Source: Gammaproteobacteria bacterium bin55 (GTDB taxonomy: Bacteria; Pseudomonadota; Gammaproteobacteria; Pseudomonadales; Azotimanducaceae). Taken from it: DNA of 53,008 nucleotides. The stretch covers positions 1 to 53,008 of the forward strand of contig MPMU01000004.1 of the NCBI GenBank assembly GCA_002238665.1, read 5' to 3'. A program made the translations under genes and the position numbers. Below are positions 24,421 to 34,878 of the stretch, in pieces. The notes under the pieces were generated by a model. That model had not been told where the DNA came from. It was given only the letters and a program-made list of their open reading frames with translations, and made no database searches. Each line of letters opens with the position of its first letter. Position 1 is the first letter of the stretch.

Positions 24421-26793
24421 TCATCTTCTCTCAGCACCTAGTTTAGTGCTGAATTCGTGGACTAAATTGTCCACTACCTCCGTCACCTCAGTTTCTTTCA
24501 GAGTCTTTTTCAAATCTCGAAGTGTCAGTCCAATTGCGAGGCTTTTCTTACCTTCTTCGATGCCTTCTCCGTCATACAAATCGAAGATACGGAAATCTTC
24601 AAGTAGCGAACCTAAGTTTTCCCTCGCTAGCTGCTCAACATTGTCAGCAGTGACTTCCTCATCGAGCAAAAGCGCAATGTCTCTACGAGTAGCAGGGAAA
24701 TGAGAGAAACTTACAAATTGCTGAACCCTACGTTTCAATAGGGCACTCACGGCTATTTCAAATGCGTACACCGCTTCCATCTTGACTTTCTCCTCGATGG
24801 TTGGGTGTAGCCTACCCACGAAACCAATATCTATCCCATCGACAGAAATAGTTGCCGTTTGTCCAGGGTGAAAATGTGAAGGTGTGGTTGCCGTCTTAGC
24901 AAATTTAAGAGGTACACCTAACTCCTCGCCAAATTGCTGGATGTCGCCTTTTACGTCGAAGAAGTCCAGAGTGTTTTTGATATGAGTCCAGTTCTCTGGA
25001 AGGCTACAACCAACTTGTACGCCTGAAAGGTAGGTCTCCTGCTCCACCTGGTTACCCAAATCCCGGAAACACATACCACTTTCAAACAATCGCACATCTT
25101 CTTGAACCCGGTCTAGGTTGTACTGCAGTGCTCCTAGTAATCCTGGGATCAAAGACTTACGCATGCTTGCTTTATCTTCCGAAATTGGATTCTGAAGGCC
25201 CAGCGGGCTCAACTCCGGTAAGAACATACCATTGAGTTCGCGAGATATGAAGCTGTAGGTGATCACCTCGAAGTAGCCGAGCCTAGACATCGCTTGTTTG
25301 AGGTCATGGAGATTATGAATTTGCGCGAGCTCGTCCTTGATGTTCAATTGTTGCGAAGGCACTTTGCTTCCGATTTCGTTGTATCCGTGCACGCGCACTA
25401 CTTCTTCAACTAAATCTTCTGGGATAGAAATATCGAAGCGATGACTGGGTACGGTACATTTCCAGCTGTCCTCTTCCACAACAGGTTGCAATCCAAGTCT
25501 CTCAAAGATACCAGTAACTTCTGCCTGGTCAAGGGATTCTCCAACCAGCCTATCCATCAATTCAAACGAGATTTCAACTTGACGTCGCTGAGGAAGAGTC
25601 TTGGGCTCAAACGCATCGATCACCGGGCCAGGACTACCGCCGACGATATCTAGTAACAGTTGGGTTACCCGCTCCATGCCTTTGTACTGCAATTCATAAT
25701 CTACACCACGTTCGTATCGGGTCGAGGCATCCGTCTGGATACCAAAAGTCCTTGCTGTTCCAGTGATAGCGAGAGGGTCAAAGTAGGCACATTCAATAAA
25801 GATATCCGTCGTATCTGTCTGAATTCCGCTGTGTTCACCGCCCATGACGCCAGCTACCGCGACAGGTGTAATTCCATCTGTGATCAGAAGCATTTCTGAA
25901 GTCAGTTCAACTTCTCGACCATCCAAAAGCACGATCGTTTCACCTTCCTCGGCTTTTCGGACTTTGATACCTTTCTTGACTAGCTCAAGATCGAACGCGT
26001 GTAAAGGCTGTCCTAACTCAAGCATCACGTAGTTCGTCACATCGACGACCGGGCTTATAGGCCGCAATCCAGAACTAATGAGTCGCTGCACCATCCACTC
26101 TGGGGTGATCGCATGCGGGTTAATTCTTTTTATTACTCTACCCAGATAACGTGGACAACCCACTGGATCATCCAGCTCGATTGGTACGATATCATAGTGC
26201 TTTGGTTCTACAGGTTTTACTTCTAAATCATTGAATTTCAATTGATTAACCAGAGCAACTTCTCGTGCAACTCCACGAATCGAAAAACAATCTCCACGGT
26301 TTGGTGTGAGATCAATTTCGATGACCACATCATCAAAATCAACGACCTCACTTAGAGATGTGCCGAGAGCTGTGTCGGGTGCAAATTCGACTATCTTTCC
26401 AGAGTCCGCGCCATAGCCCAACTCAACGTTGCTACACAACATGCCGTTAGAATCGAAACCACCGATCTTTTGCTTGACAATTTTCGTACCGTCGGCAAGC
26501 TCTCCACCGACCCTGACCAATGCTGTGCGTAATCCTGGCGTGACATTTGGAGCTCCACAAACTACATCGTAATTCGACGTACCATCAGTCACTTTACAGA
26601 TGGTTAGTTTTTGGGAGTTGGGATGCGAATCTATGCTTGTTACCTCAGCAATGACCGCACCCTTTCCGGGAAGTACTTGACGAGTCACTCCGTCGACTTC
26701 CAGTCCCAGATTCGTTAAGTGCTCAGCTAGCTCATTGATACTAACGCCCGGGTCAATCCACTCCCGCAACCACTTCTCGCTAATTTTCTGCAT
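24421..26793 (-). CDS. pheT: Phenylalanine--tRNA ligase beta subunit
   Basis: A 790-residue subunit, close to the usual 795. It has the N-terminal KWLREWIDPG, the EMAP/tRNA-binding fold at about residues 40-150 (DSHPNSQKLTICKV, VCGAPNV), the B3/B4 editing region with ITPEWMVQRLISSGLRPISPVVDVTNYVMLELGQPLHAFD, the B5 domain, and the C-terminal ferredoxin-like anticodon-binding domain (FSHFPATRRDIALLL). With PheS it charges tRNA-Phe. It starts 7 bp after pheS and is co-transcribed with it. Confidence 0.97.
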   Translation of the reverse strand: MQKISEKWLREWIDPGVSINELAEHLTNLGLEVDGVTRQVLPGKGAVIAEVTSIDSHPNSQKLTICKVTDGTSNYDVVCGAPNVTPGLRTALVRVGGELADGTKIVKQKIGGFDSNGMLCSNVELGYGADSGKIVEFAPDTALGTSLSEVVDFDDVVIEIDLTPNRGDCFSIRGVAREVALVNQLKFNDLEVKPVEPKHYDIVPIELDDPVGCPRYLGRVIKRINPHAITPEWMVQRLISSGLRPISPVVDVTNYVMLELGQPLHAFDLELVKKGIKVRKAEEGETIVLLDGREVELTSEMLLITDGITPVAVAGVMGGEHSGIQTDTTDIFIECAYFDPLAITGTARTFGIQTDASTRYERGVDYELQYKGMERVTQLLLDIVGGSPGPVIDAFEPKTLPQRRQVEISFELMDRLVGESLDQAEVTGIFERLGLQPVVEEDSWKCTVPSHRFDISIPEDLVEEVVRVHGYNEIGSKVPSQQLNIKDELAQIHNLHDLKQAMSRLGYFEVITYSFISRELNGMFLPELSPLGLQNPISEDKASMRKSLIPGLLGALQYNLDRVQEDVRLFESGMCFRDLGNQVEQETYLSGVQVGCSLPENWTHIKNTLDFFDVKGDIQQFGEELGVPLKFAKTATTPSHFHPGQTATISVDGIDIGFVGRLHPTIEEKVKMEAVYAFEIAVSALLKRRVQQFVSFSHFPATRRDIALLLDEEVTADNVEQLARENLGSLLEDFRIFDLYDGEGIEEGKKSLAIGLTLRDLKKTLKETEVTEVVDNLVHEFSTKLGAERR

Positions 26794-26800
26794 GATCAGC

Positions 26801-27790
<990 letters not shown>

Positions 27791-27862
27791 TTACGAAGCG
27801 GGTCGGGATTTTCTGTTGTCAGCACCGCATTAAGCAGAACAGTCGTCAATGCTTGTGACTTT

Positions 27863-27877
27863 GCCGCGTTATGCGGC
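27863..27877 (-). promoter_or_regulatory. GC hairpin over the rplT stop codon
   Basis: GCCGC and GCGGC form a perfect 5-bp stem with a 5-nt loop that contains the L20 stop codon. No T-run follows, so it is not a standard terminator. It may mark an RNA processing or partial termination point before pheS. Confidence 0.35.
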
Positions 27878-28228
27878 GAGAGCTATTTTTGCTTTATCAG
27901 CCAAATTCTCGAATGTACCCTTCTCATTCATGGCAAGATCAGCCAACACTTTTCGATCGATATCGATTTCGGCTTTCTTTAGCCCATGCATTAACTGGCT
28001 ATAGGATAACCCATAAATTCGAGCAGCGGCGTTGATTCGCACAATCCACAAAGATCTAAATGTTCTCTTCTTAACTCGGCGGTCTCGGTACGCGTACTGA
28101 CCTGCTTTGATAACCGCCTGTTTAGCAACGCGAAACGTTCGGCTTCTAGCTCCGTAGTAACCCTTCGCTTGTTTTAAGACGCGCTTGCGTCGTCCGCGAG
28201 AAACTACACTCCGCTTGATCCTAGCCAT
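27869..28228 (-). CDS. rplT: 50S ribosomal protein L20
   Basis: A 119-residue basic protein with the L20 signature [26 protein letters not shown] in outline, [20 protein letters not shown], and an alanine-rich end. It binds 23S rRNA early in 50S assembly and in related bacteria represses this operon. AGGAAG lies 6 nt before the ATG. It is 21 bp after rpmI. Confidence 0.97.
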   Translation of the reverse strand: MARIKRSVVSRGRRKRVLKQAKGYYGARSRTFRVAKQAVIKAGQYAYRDRRVKKRTFRSLWIVRINAAARIYGLSYSQLMHGLKKAEIDIDRKVLADLAMNEKGTFENLADKAKIALAA

Positions 28229-28249
28229 GATTCTTCCTATTACTAGCTA

Positions 28250-28447
28250 TCAGTTATCGTATGGCATCAGCCGTTTGACCTTTGCCACATCTTGGTCTGC
28301 CACACCCACCATTCCACGCAAGGCTCGCTTGCGCCGATTTGACTTATTCAGTAGCAGATGGTTGCGACCTGTTCGACGATGCTTAAAACCATTCGCGGTT
28401 TTCCGGAATCGTTTCACCGACGCTTTATTTGTTTTTAACTTAGGCAT
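28250..28447 (-). CDS. rpmI: 50S ribosomal protein L35
   Basis: A 65-residue, very basic protein with the L35 pattern MPKLKTNKASVKRFRKT, HRRTGRNHLLLNKS and KRALRGM. The length equals the usual 64-65. It lies between infC and rplT in the conserved order. No strong ribosome site is visible, consistent with coupling to infC or rplT control. Confidence 0.97.
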   Translation of the reverse strand: MPKLKTNKASVKRFRKTANGFKHRRTGRNHLLLNKSNRRKRALRGMVGVADQDVAKVKRLMPYDN

Positions 28448-28511
28448 AAATGTCTATGTAGTAGGTAGAGTCCGATGCGAGTATCAAAGTTCAAAAATGG
28501 ACGATGAAGAA

Positions 28512-29054
28512 TTACTTCTTTTTCTTTTTTGGCGATAGCACCATGCTCAATTGCCGGCCCTCAAATTTAGGAAACGAATCGACGTTGGCACTCTCCTCCA
28601 GATCCCCCGCTATTCGTGTCATTACTTCCTCACCTAATTCTCGATGATCCATCTCCCGACCTTTGTATCTGAGACTGATCTTAACTTTATGACCCTCCTC
28701 AAGAAAATTCTGGATGAACCTCAATTTGGTTCGATAGTCCCCTTCATCCGTCCCTGGACGGAACTTCATTTCCTTGACCTGAACACTCTTCTGACGCTTG
28801 CGCTGAGTGTTCCTAGTCTTCTTCTGGTCGAACATGTGTTTGCTGTAATCTAGGATTTTGCAAACAGGCGGCCGAGAATCGGGTGCGACGAGTACTAAAT
28901 CTAAGCCTTCTTGTCGAGCCACTGCTAAGGCTTCACTCCGTGGGACAATTCCAACTTGCTCACCGTCCCTGCCTACGAGTCGAACTTGTAGTGCTTTTAT
29001 GTCTTCGTTGAGTTTTGCCCTTAAGTCGGTTGAGCTTGCTCCGGTTTTTCGAAT
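28512..29054 (-). CDS. infC: Translation initiation factor IF-3 with an AUU start codon
   Basis: IF-3 binds the 30S subunit and checks the start codon and initiator tRNA. The 180-residue frame begins ATT CGA at 29054. The N-terminal domain has LNEDIKALQVRLVG and VPRSEALAVARQEG. The C-terminal domain has VCKILDYSKHMFDQKK and the long basic end. The start cannot be further upstream because an in-frame TAG lies two codons before ATT, and AGGAAG precedes it. A GTG at 28922 would delete the N-terminal domain. An AUU start is the known device by which E. coli IF-3 represses its own translation. Upstream is a VOC gene rather than thrS. Confidence 0.95.
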   Translation of the reverse strand: MRKTGASSTDLRAKLNEDIKALQVRLVGRDGEQVGIVPRSEALAVARQEGLDLVLVAPDSRPPVCKILDYSKHMFDQKKTRNTQRKRQKSVQVKEMKFRPGTDEGDYRTKLRFIQNFLEEGHKVKISLRYKGREMDHRELGEEVMTRIAGDLEESANVDSFPKFEGRQLSMVLSPKKKKK

Positions 29055-29204
29055 GGCCTACTTCCTACGCTGATTAAAAGAAGGCGAATTTTAATGCAGA
29101 AAACAACAAAGAGCTTTTACATCGGAATTTAGCCGTAAGGTTTGGTAGTGGCTACGTCAATTGAAGGCTAACCCCAAGAGCTAAATGTGTTCTCAAAATT
29201 GACG

Positions 29205-29585
29205 CTACGAGGAAGTGTTTTGAGGCCGAAAATGCCTGCTCGAGACTGAAATCGAATTGCCGGCTGGATCTTTGGCATTCGCAAAGGAATAACCATTAGC
29301 GTGAAAGATCCTTCCAAATATCAGCCCTTTCTTCTTACTGATAGCACAGAAGCCTTCTACGTCTTCAGTATCGAATAGCAACTTGACTAACGTCTGTCCT
29401 GCCTTTCTTCCTTTAGCAAGAGGGTGTAGCATGATGTTACAAGCAGAATCAGTAGGCGATTCAAGTTCGACAATCCGATCACCTTCTTCTCTAAGAATCC
29501 GAAATCCAAAATGGTCTTTGTAAAAAAGTGCCATCGATTCGACATCCTTGACGTAAAGAAGAATGCGACCAAGAGAAACGTTCAT
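29205..29585 (-). CDS. VOC-family (glyoxalase/bleomycin-resistance fold) protein
   Basis: A 126-residue protein of the vicinal oxygen chelate superfamily. It shows GRILLYVKDVESMALFYKDHFGFRI at the N-terminus, a central repeat, and FANAKDPAGNSISVSSR at the C-terminus, where VOC enzymes place a metal ligand. Members include glyoxalases, dioxygenases and antibiotic-binding proteins; the role here cannot be told. The ATG has an AGAGGT ribosome site. It is divergent from the ABC transporter operon. Confidence 0.8.
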   Translation of the reverse strand: MNVSLGRILLYVKDVESMALFYKDHFGFRILREEGDRIVELESPTDSACNIMLHPLAKGRKAGQTLVKLLFDTEDVEGFCAISKKKGLIFGRIFHANGYSFANAKDPAGNSISVSSRHFRPQNTSS

Positions 29586-29755
29586 TGCGATACCTCTGTT
29601 AGTTACTCGAAAGGCAAATCTTGACCTGTTGCCACAAATTTAGAACTTGCACACCAATATCGGATATTTCACGTACATCAAGTACTCCTAAACTTCCATT
29701 GTGCTTCCCTTCGGCATGATCTAATCCAGTAAACGACGATTCTCAATCCGCCTCC

Positions 29756-30862
29756 ATGAATGCCGACGTACACGCAAGATTTATACACGTAGAAAAGTCT
29801 TACGACCAGAGTTTAAAGGTCGTTGACGACTTAGATCTTGAGGTTTATCGAGGGGAGTTTCTGACGCTCCTAGGTCCTTCCGGGTCAGGAAAAACAACAT
29901 GTCTGATGATGCTTGCTGGATTTGAGACGCCGAGCGCTGGCGTTATTGAGATTAATGACCACGCCGTACAGAACATCCCACCCCACAAACGCAATATTGG
30001 GATCGTATTTCAGAACTACGCTTTGTTTCCTCACCTTTCCGTGGCAAAAAACCTCAGTTTTCCTTTAGAAGTACGCGGATTTTCGAAAACTGATTTGGAG
30101 GAAAAAGTTGCTTCCGCTCTAGAGCTCGTTCAATTACAAGGCTTCGGAGACAGAAAACCTTCTCAACTTTCAGGTGGACAGCAACAACGCGTAGCAATCG
30201 CCAGAGCACTGGTCTACGAACCGGACATGGTGCTAATGGATGAACCGTTAGGTGCATTGGATCGACGACTGAGAGAGGAAATGCAGTTTGAGATCCGGCG
30301 TATTCAGAAACAGATCGGCGTTACGATGGTTTATGTGACACATGACCAGCAGGAAGCCATGGTCCTGTCAGATCGCATCGCGGTATTTGAGTCTGGGAAA
30401 ATCCAGCAAATTGCACCACCAGAAGCGTTGTATGAGGAACCGACGGAGGTTTTCGTCTCTGGATTCTTCGGTGAAAACAACAAGCTCTTCGGCACGTTGA
30501 CTGCCATCGAAAAGGACAAAGATACTTGTATTGTTGAGATTGCCGATCAGGAAGTTCAAGCAGTGCCTATCGGCGACTTGGAGGTTGGCTCTGAAGTACA
30601 GGTTGTAGTAAGACCCGAAAGAGTAAAGATACTATGGGAAGACGAACAGTTTTCCAACCAATTCGAAGCGAAAATCGACGATATTGTGTTTCTGGGCGAT
30701 CACTTACGATTGGTCGTAAGCGTCCTGGATAGTGACGATTTTCTGATAAAAATTCCCAACATCGCCGGACACGGTCGAGTCCTTCCCGGCGATGGAGTCA
30801 CGATAGGTTGGGCACAGCTAGATTGTCGAGCCATACTACCTAAGCAACCTAACTCTACTTAG
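29756..30862 (+). CDS. ABC transporter ATP-binding protein, polyamine/opine type (PotA-like)
   Basis: A 368-residue ATPase that should power import. Walker A GPSGSGKTT is at residues 40-48, the signature LSGGQQQR at 138-145, Walker B VLMDEPLGALD at 159-169 and the switch His in YVTHDQ near 205. The C-terminal third is the TOBE regulatory region, with VVRPERVKIL. The PotA-like form and the gene order ATPase, binding protein, permease, permease point to spermidine/putrescine or a related small organic cation or amino-acid derivative. Substrate is not proven. Confidence 0.9.
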   Translation: MNADVHARFIHVEKSYDQSLKVVDDLDLEVYRGEFLTLLGPSGSGKTTCLMMLAGFETPSAGVIEINDHAVQNIPPHKRNIGIVFQNYALFPHLSVAKNLSFPLEVRGFSKTDLEEKVASALELVQLQGFGDRKPSQLSGGQQQRVAIARALVYEPDMVLMDEPLGALDRRLREEMQFEIRRIQKQIGVTMVYVTHDQQEAMVLSDRIAVFESGKIQQIAPPEALYEEPTEVFVSGFFGENNKLFGTLTAIEKDKDTCIVEIADQEVQAVPIGDLEVGSEVQVVVRPERVKILWEDEQFSNQFEAKIDDIVFLGDHLRLVVSVLDSDDFLIKIPNIAGHGRVLPGDGVTIGWAQLDCRAILPKQPNST

Positions 30863-30935
30863 TACTCAAATGCCTCAGTTGCCCATTAATTTCTGAAATT
30901 GCCTGTTTCCACTATTCACTCTGAGAGATGCTCCC

Positions 30936-32015
30936 ATGAAAATTCGATTTCTACTCACGTCTATTTTTCTCTTGACTGCTTCTTTGACCTATGCACAAGA
31001 TGAACTAACAGTTGTCAATTTTGGCGGATCTTTTGCTAAAGCCGCAGAAGAAGGATTTGAGGTCGACTTCGTCGCGGAGACTGGAATAAAAATAAACAAA
31101 GAAGACTACAACGGTGGATTAGCGCAGATTAGGGCGCAAGTGGAAGCAGGTTCAGTTTTCTGGGATGCCGTCTATACAGAAACTAAGGATGTCGTCATAG
31201 GCTGCGATGAAGGACTCTTTGAGTACTTAGACGAGCTCGAGTTGCCACCAGCACCAGATGGTACTCCGGCAGAGGAAGATTTCTATCCAGGTTCAAACCA
31301 TGAATGTGGCATATCCCACCTGTTCTGGGCAACTGCAGTCGCCTTTGACACACGTCAATTCGAGGACAAAACTACGCCCACTCAACTGGAGCATTTCTTC
31401 GACCCTGAGACCTATCCAGGTCGTCGAGGTGTGCACCGCAATCCTGTGTCTACGTTGGAATTTGCGTTAATGGCAGACGGTGTGCACCCAGACAAAGTCT
31501 ATGAAGTGCTGGGAACCGACGAAGGACTTATGCAAGCCTTATCGATGTATGACAAAATCAAGGATCAGATTGTTTGGTGGGAAGCCGGGGCGCACCCCCC
31601 GCAATTGCTCGCAGATGGTGAGGTGTCGATGACAACCGCTTGGAACGGCAGGATCTTTAATGCTCAAGTACTAGAAAACCAACCCATCGAAATCATCTGG
31701 GACGGACATACCGTAGACATTGGATACCTAGTCGTGGTGGCAGGTGCTCCTAATCTTGAACACGCTCTTGAGTTCGTACGCTACAGTGCGAAAACAGAGG
31801 CGATACTTGGAATAGCCAGTCGGATTGCATACTCTCCTACAAGAAAGTCGGCGACGGCTATGCTCTCTACACATATACCCACCGGTGTAGAAATGCTCCC
31901 CCACATGCCCTACGTCACAGAGCGTCCTGGCAGAAAGCTTGTTCATGATGCCGAATTCTGGGCTGATCATCTGGACGACATTAACGAAAGATTTAGTGCG
32001 TGGCTATCAAACTGA
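30936..32015 (+). CDS. ABC transporter periplasmic substrate-binding protein (PotD-like)
   Basis: A 359-residue exported binding protein. The signal peptide is about residues 1-20 (hydrophobic core LLTSIFLLTASL, cleavage after TYA). The mature protein starts ELTVVNFGGSFAKAAEEGF and contains the extracellular solute-binding pattern AQVEAGSVFWDAVYTE, WNGRIFNAQ and YSAKTEAILGIASRIAYSPTRK. It captures the substrate in the periplasm for the two permeases that follow. It lies 73 bp after the ATPase gene. Confidence 0.88.
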   Translation: MKIRFLLTSIFLLTASLTYAQDELTVVNFGGSFAKAAEEGFEVDFVAETGIKINKEDYNGGLAQIRAQVEAGSVFWDAVYTETKDVVIGCDEGLFEYLDELELPPAPDGTPAEEDFYPGSNHECGISHLFWATAVAFDTRQFEDKTTPTQLEHFFDPETYPGRRGVHRNPVSTLEFALMADGVHPDKVYEVLGTDEGLMQALSMYDKIKDQIVWWEAGAHPPQLLADGEVSMTTAWNGRIFNAQVLENQPIEIIWDGHTVDIGYLVVVAGAPNLEHALEFVRYSAKTEAILGIASRIAYSPTRKSATAMLSTHIPTGVEMLPHMPYVTERPGRKLVHDAEFWADHLDDINERFSAWLSN

Positions 32016-32038
32016 TTAGCAACGAACCAATTTAGAAA

Positions 32039-33226
32039 TTGAAAATGGTGGAGAAGCTCAAAGCAGCTAGCCTGGCGATTCCACTCACAGCGTTCGTCGC
32101 AGTCACATTCCTTCTCCCAATTGGTGGAGTTATTACCCAAAGTGTATACGACGATACTGTAGCAAGCGTCTTACCAAGAACTGCTAGTGCTCTCGCAGAT
32201 TGGGATGGCAAGATCCTTCCTGACGAGCAAACATTTGTAGCACTCGGGGAGGAAATACAGAGAGCTAGAGAAGATCGGACTTTAGGACGCGTCGCATCAA
32301 GAATCAATAGGATTCAGACAGGTACTCGTAGCCTATTGACCAAAACCGCAAGGAATATTAGAAGTACCTCCAGCGACGAACTCTATGCGGAAATTCTCAG
32401 TGTAGATGAAGACTGGAGTTCGCTTGAAATCTGGCGGACGATTAAAGAGGCAACTCGAAGATACACGGATCGACACTTCCTACAAGCCGTCGATCTTCAG
32501 CGTGATGCGAACGGAAACATCGTCTCAGTATCGGAATCGAATCAGATCTATGTGACCTTGTTTATTCGCACCTTCCTGGTAAGTCTGTGTGTCACCTTAC
32601 TCTGCCTGATTATTGGGTATCCAATGGCTTTCGCGATGGCAGAAGCGAGTGAGCGCACCCGACGCTGGTTATTAATCCTGGTCCTGATCCCATTCTGGAC
32701 ATCCTTGTTAGTGAGGACTTCGGCGTGGATCGTTCTACTTCAGCAACAAGGTACCCTCAATAGTGTTCTGGTTTGGTTGGGACTGGTTTCGGATGACAAT
32801 CGACTTGTAATGATTCACAACATGACCGGTACCCTGATCGCGATGACTCATGTTTTGCTTCCGTTCATGGTTTTACCGCTCTATTCTGTCATGCAATCAA
32901 TTCCTAAAGACTATACGAGAGCGGCAGCGGCACTAGGTGCAAACCCGCTACAGTCCTTTTATCGCGTGTACTGGCCACAGAGTCTACCAGGTGTGGGTGC
33001 TGGCACTCTTCTCGTATTCATACTTTCGATTGGCTACTACATCACACCTGCACTTGTCGGCGGTGCGCAAGGTCAGCTAATTTCAAACTTAATTGCGTTC
33101 CACCTTCAGTCCTCACTGAACTGGGGCTTGGCAGCAGCACTCTCAACAATACTCTTGCTCCTCGTTTTTGTGCTCTACGTTATTTTCGACCGCGTCATTG
33201 GGGTCGACCGACTAAAGCTCGGTTAA
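32039..33226 (+). CDS. ABC transporter permease (PotB-like) with a large loop insertion
   Basis: A 395-residue inner-membrane permease. After the first helix (about residues 12-32) there is a polar helical stretch of about 130 residues (TASALADWDGKILPDEQTF and onward). Five more helices follow from about residue 175, with the EAA-like loop YTRAAAALGANPLQSFYRVYWPQSLPG. Typical PotB proteins are about 280 residues; this longer subgroup is known among polyamine/opine-type importers. The start is TTG at 32039 or, more simply, ATG at 32045; no ribosome site decides. Partner of the next gene, 3 bp away. Confidence 0.87.
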   Translation: MKMVEKLKAASLAIPLTAFVAVTFLLPIGGVITQSVYDDTVASVLPRTASALADWDGKILPDEQTFVALGEEIQRAREDRTLGRVASRINRIQTGTRSLLTKTARNIRSTSSDELYAEILSVDEDWSSLEIWRTIKEATRRYTDRHFLQAVDLQRDANGNIVSVSESNQIYVTLFIRTFLVSLCVTLLCLIIGYPMAFAMAEASERTRRWLLILVLIPFWTSLLVRTSAWIVLLQQQGTLNSVLVWLGLVSDDNRLVMIHNMTGTLIAMTHVLLPFMVLPLYSVMQSIPKDYTRAAAALGANPLQSFYRVYWPQSLPGVGAGTLLVFILSIGYYITPALVGGAQGQLISNLIAFHLQSSLNWGLAAALSTILLLLVFVLYVIFDRVIGVDRLKLG

Positions 33227-33229
33227 CGT

Positions 33230-34099
33230 ATGGCACTCAAGACTAATCAAATGCGTATTGTTCGTTCTCCTTGGGCTTATCTGAGTGCATTCCGGATTGC
33301 CATGACGGTATTGTGTTTTGTTTTCTTAATACTGCCGTTGCTAGTTATCGTCCCCCTTAGTTTCAATGTAGAGCCTTATTTCACTTTCACCGAGGGAATG
33401 CTCAGTCTGGATCCTGACGCCTATTCCGTTCGCTGGTACGAAGTACTCTTTGATAACGAAGAATGGGGTCGAGCGCTAGGAAACAGTTTATTTATCGGAG
33501 TTTGTGCCACTTTATTGGCGACAACGCTAGGCACGCTCGCAGCAATAGCCCTTTCAAATGACAAATTTCCTGCACGCAGGACTGTTACTGCGCTTCTGAT
33601 TTCTCCGATGGTTACCCCGATCATCATTGTCGGTGTAGGATCATTTTTCTTCTACAGTCACCCTTCCATTGGTCTCGCACAAACCCATCTAGGGATCATC
33701 CTAACGCACACGATACTGGGTGCACCTTTTGTGGTCATCACGGTAAGCGCGACGCTGGCAGGTTTCGACCAAACATATCTCAAGGCAGCCGCCAGCTTAG
33801 GAGCAGGTGCGTTCACGCGCTTTCGTCGAATTCAATTACCCCTGATTGCACCAGGAGTCATTACAGGAGGATTGTTTGCATTTGCCGCTTCGTTCGACGA
33901 GTTAGTGGTAGTTCTATTCATGGGAGGTGTAGAACAGCGCACAATACCACGTCAGATGTGGAGTGGTATTCGAGAAGAACTGAATCCAACCATTCTCGCC
34001 GTGGCTACGCTACTAATCCTCTTTGCGATCGTGTTTCTCTTTGTTGTCGAGTGGTTGAGAGGGCGAAGCGCTCGTCTTGGAAGGCTTGACGCAGTCTGA
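33230..34099 (+). CDS. ABC transporter permease (PotC-like)
   Basis: A 289-residue permease with six predicted helices, beginning at about residue 23 (FRIAMTVLCFVFLILPLLVIVPLSF). The ATPase-contact loop is YLKAAASLGAGAFTRFRRIQLPLIAPG, followed by GGLFAFAASFDELVVVLFMGG, which is typical of PotC. It completes the ATPase, binding protein and two-permease set. I saw no clear terminator after it. Confidence 0.9.
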   Translation: MALKTNQMRIVRSPWAYLSAFRIAMTVLCFVFLILPLLVIVPLSFNVEPYFTFTEGMLSLDPDAYSVRWYEVLFDNEEWGRALGNSLFIGVCATLLATTLGTLAAIALSNDKFPARRTVTALLISPMVTPIIIVGVGSFFFYSHPSIGLAQTHLGIILTHTILGAPFVVITVSATLAGFDQTYLKAAASLGAGAFTRFRRIQLPLIAPGVITGGLFAFAASFDELVVVLFMGGVEQRTIPRQMWSGIREELNPTILAVATLLILFAIVFLFVVEWLRGRSARLGRLDAV

Positions 34100-34878
34100 C
34101 TATCCACCTAAAAAGTCAGATTTTGTTCGTCAGGACTGATGAACTTTGCGACCGTCCTTTGCGGGCTCGGTTACGACTGGCTCGAGTTGCTTCCGATCAA
34201 ACTGGACGACCCGCTGCCCGACGAAACTTCACCATTCGTCGCGTTGGGGTGGATTTGGCAACTAGACTGCCAAGGAGAAATAAGACGCGGCGAGTCGACA
34301 GCAGACGAAGCCTAAACACGCGGTGCAGTAATCACGAGCTTGGACTTCTGCGTCCGATTCTACCGAGACTACGTTCGCATCTAGATCGTTGCTGGTGAAT
34401 TAAAGTACATGGATTACTATAACAAGGTGAAGAATCTGCGACTCAGAGGGCGAAACAGGTCAGCCGGACTGGCCAGTCAAGCTAGTTGCCGAACAATGAA
34501 TGAAAATCTACCTCCAGGACCTCAACATGGTTGTGCTGGCTCGCGTCAACAGCACGATACTGCTGTTTGAGGACAAAACCGCCAGTATCGCCTATGAAGA
34601 TCCGCTTGAACGGTACTGTTCAGCGACCTAAAGGGAAAGGTGTCAGCGAGCGCCGCGTGTGAATACGAAGTCTGTATCCATTGACTTCCAGATCTGCAAT
34701 TTCGCGCTCTCCGAGTTGTATAGCATCGAGCATATTCGAACCTCTAAAAATCGTACTCACATCATCTGCATTGGTATAGACGAACTTTTGGCTAGGGGAA
34801 ATGTCTCAGTAGAGGTACTACTAGGCTATGGATTTGGGTTGACTTGTCAATACTAGATCACACGTTCGCAATGAGCAC
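34100..34878. other. 779-bp region without a convincing gene
   Basis: Only short frames are open. On the plus strand there are 34139-34315 (58 codons, MNFATVLCGLGYDWLELL) and 34500-34631 (43 codons, MKIYLQDLNMVVLARV). On the minus strand 34620-34760 (46 codons) contains GSNMLDAIQLGEREIADLEV. Each has a protein-like composition but no ribosome site and no family I recognise, so gene remnants are possible. A 12-bp palindrome, GACTGGCCAGTC, is at 34467-34478. Confidence 0.4.

Noticed and set aside
28512-28922. Shorter infC reading from internal GTG
   Set aside because: It would remove the conserved IF-3 N-terminal domain, which is encoded in frame upstream from ATT.
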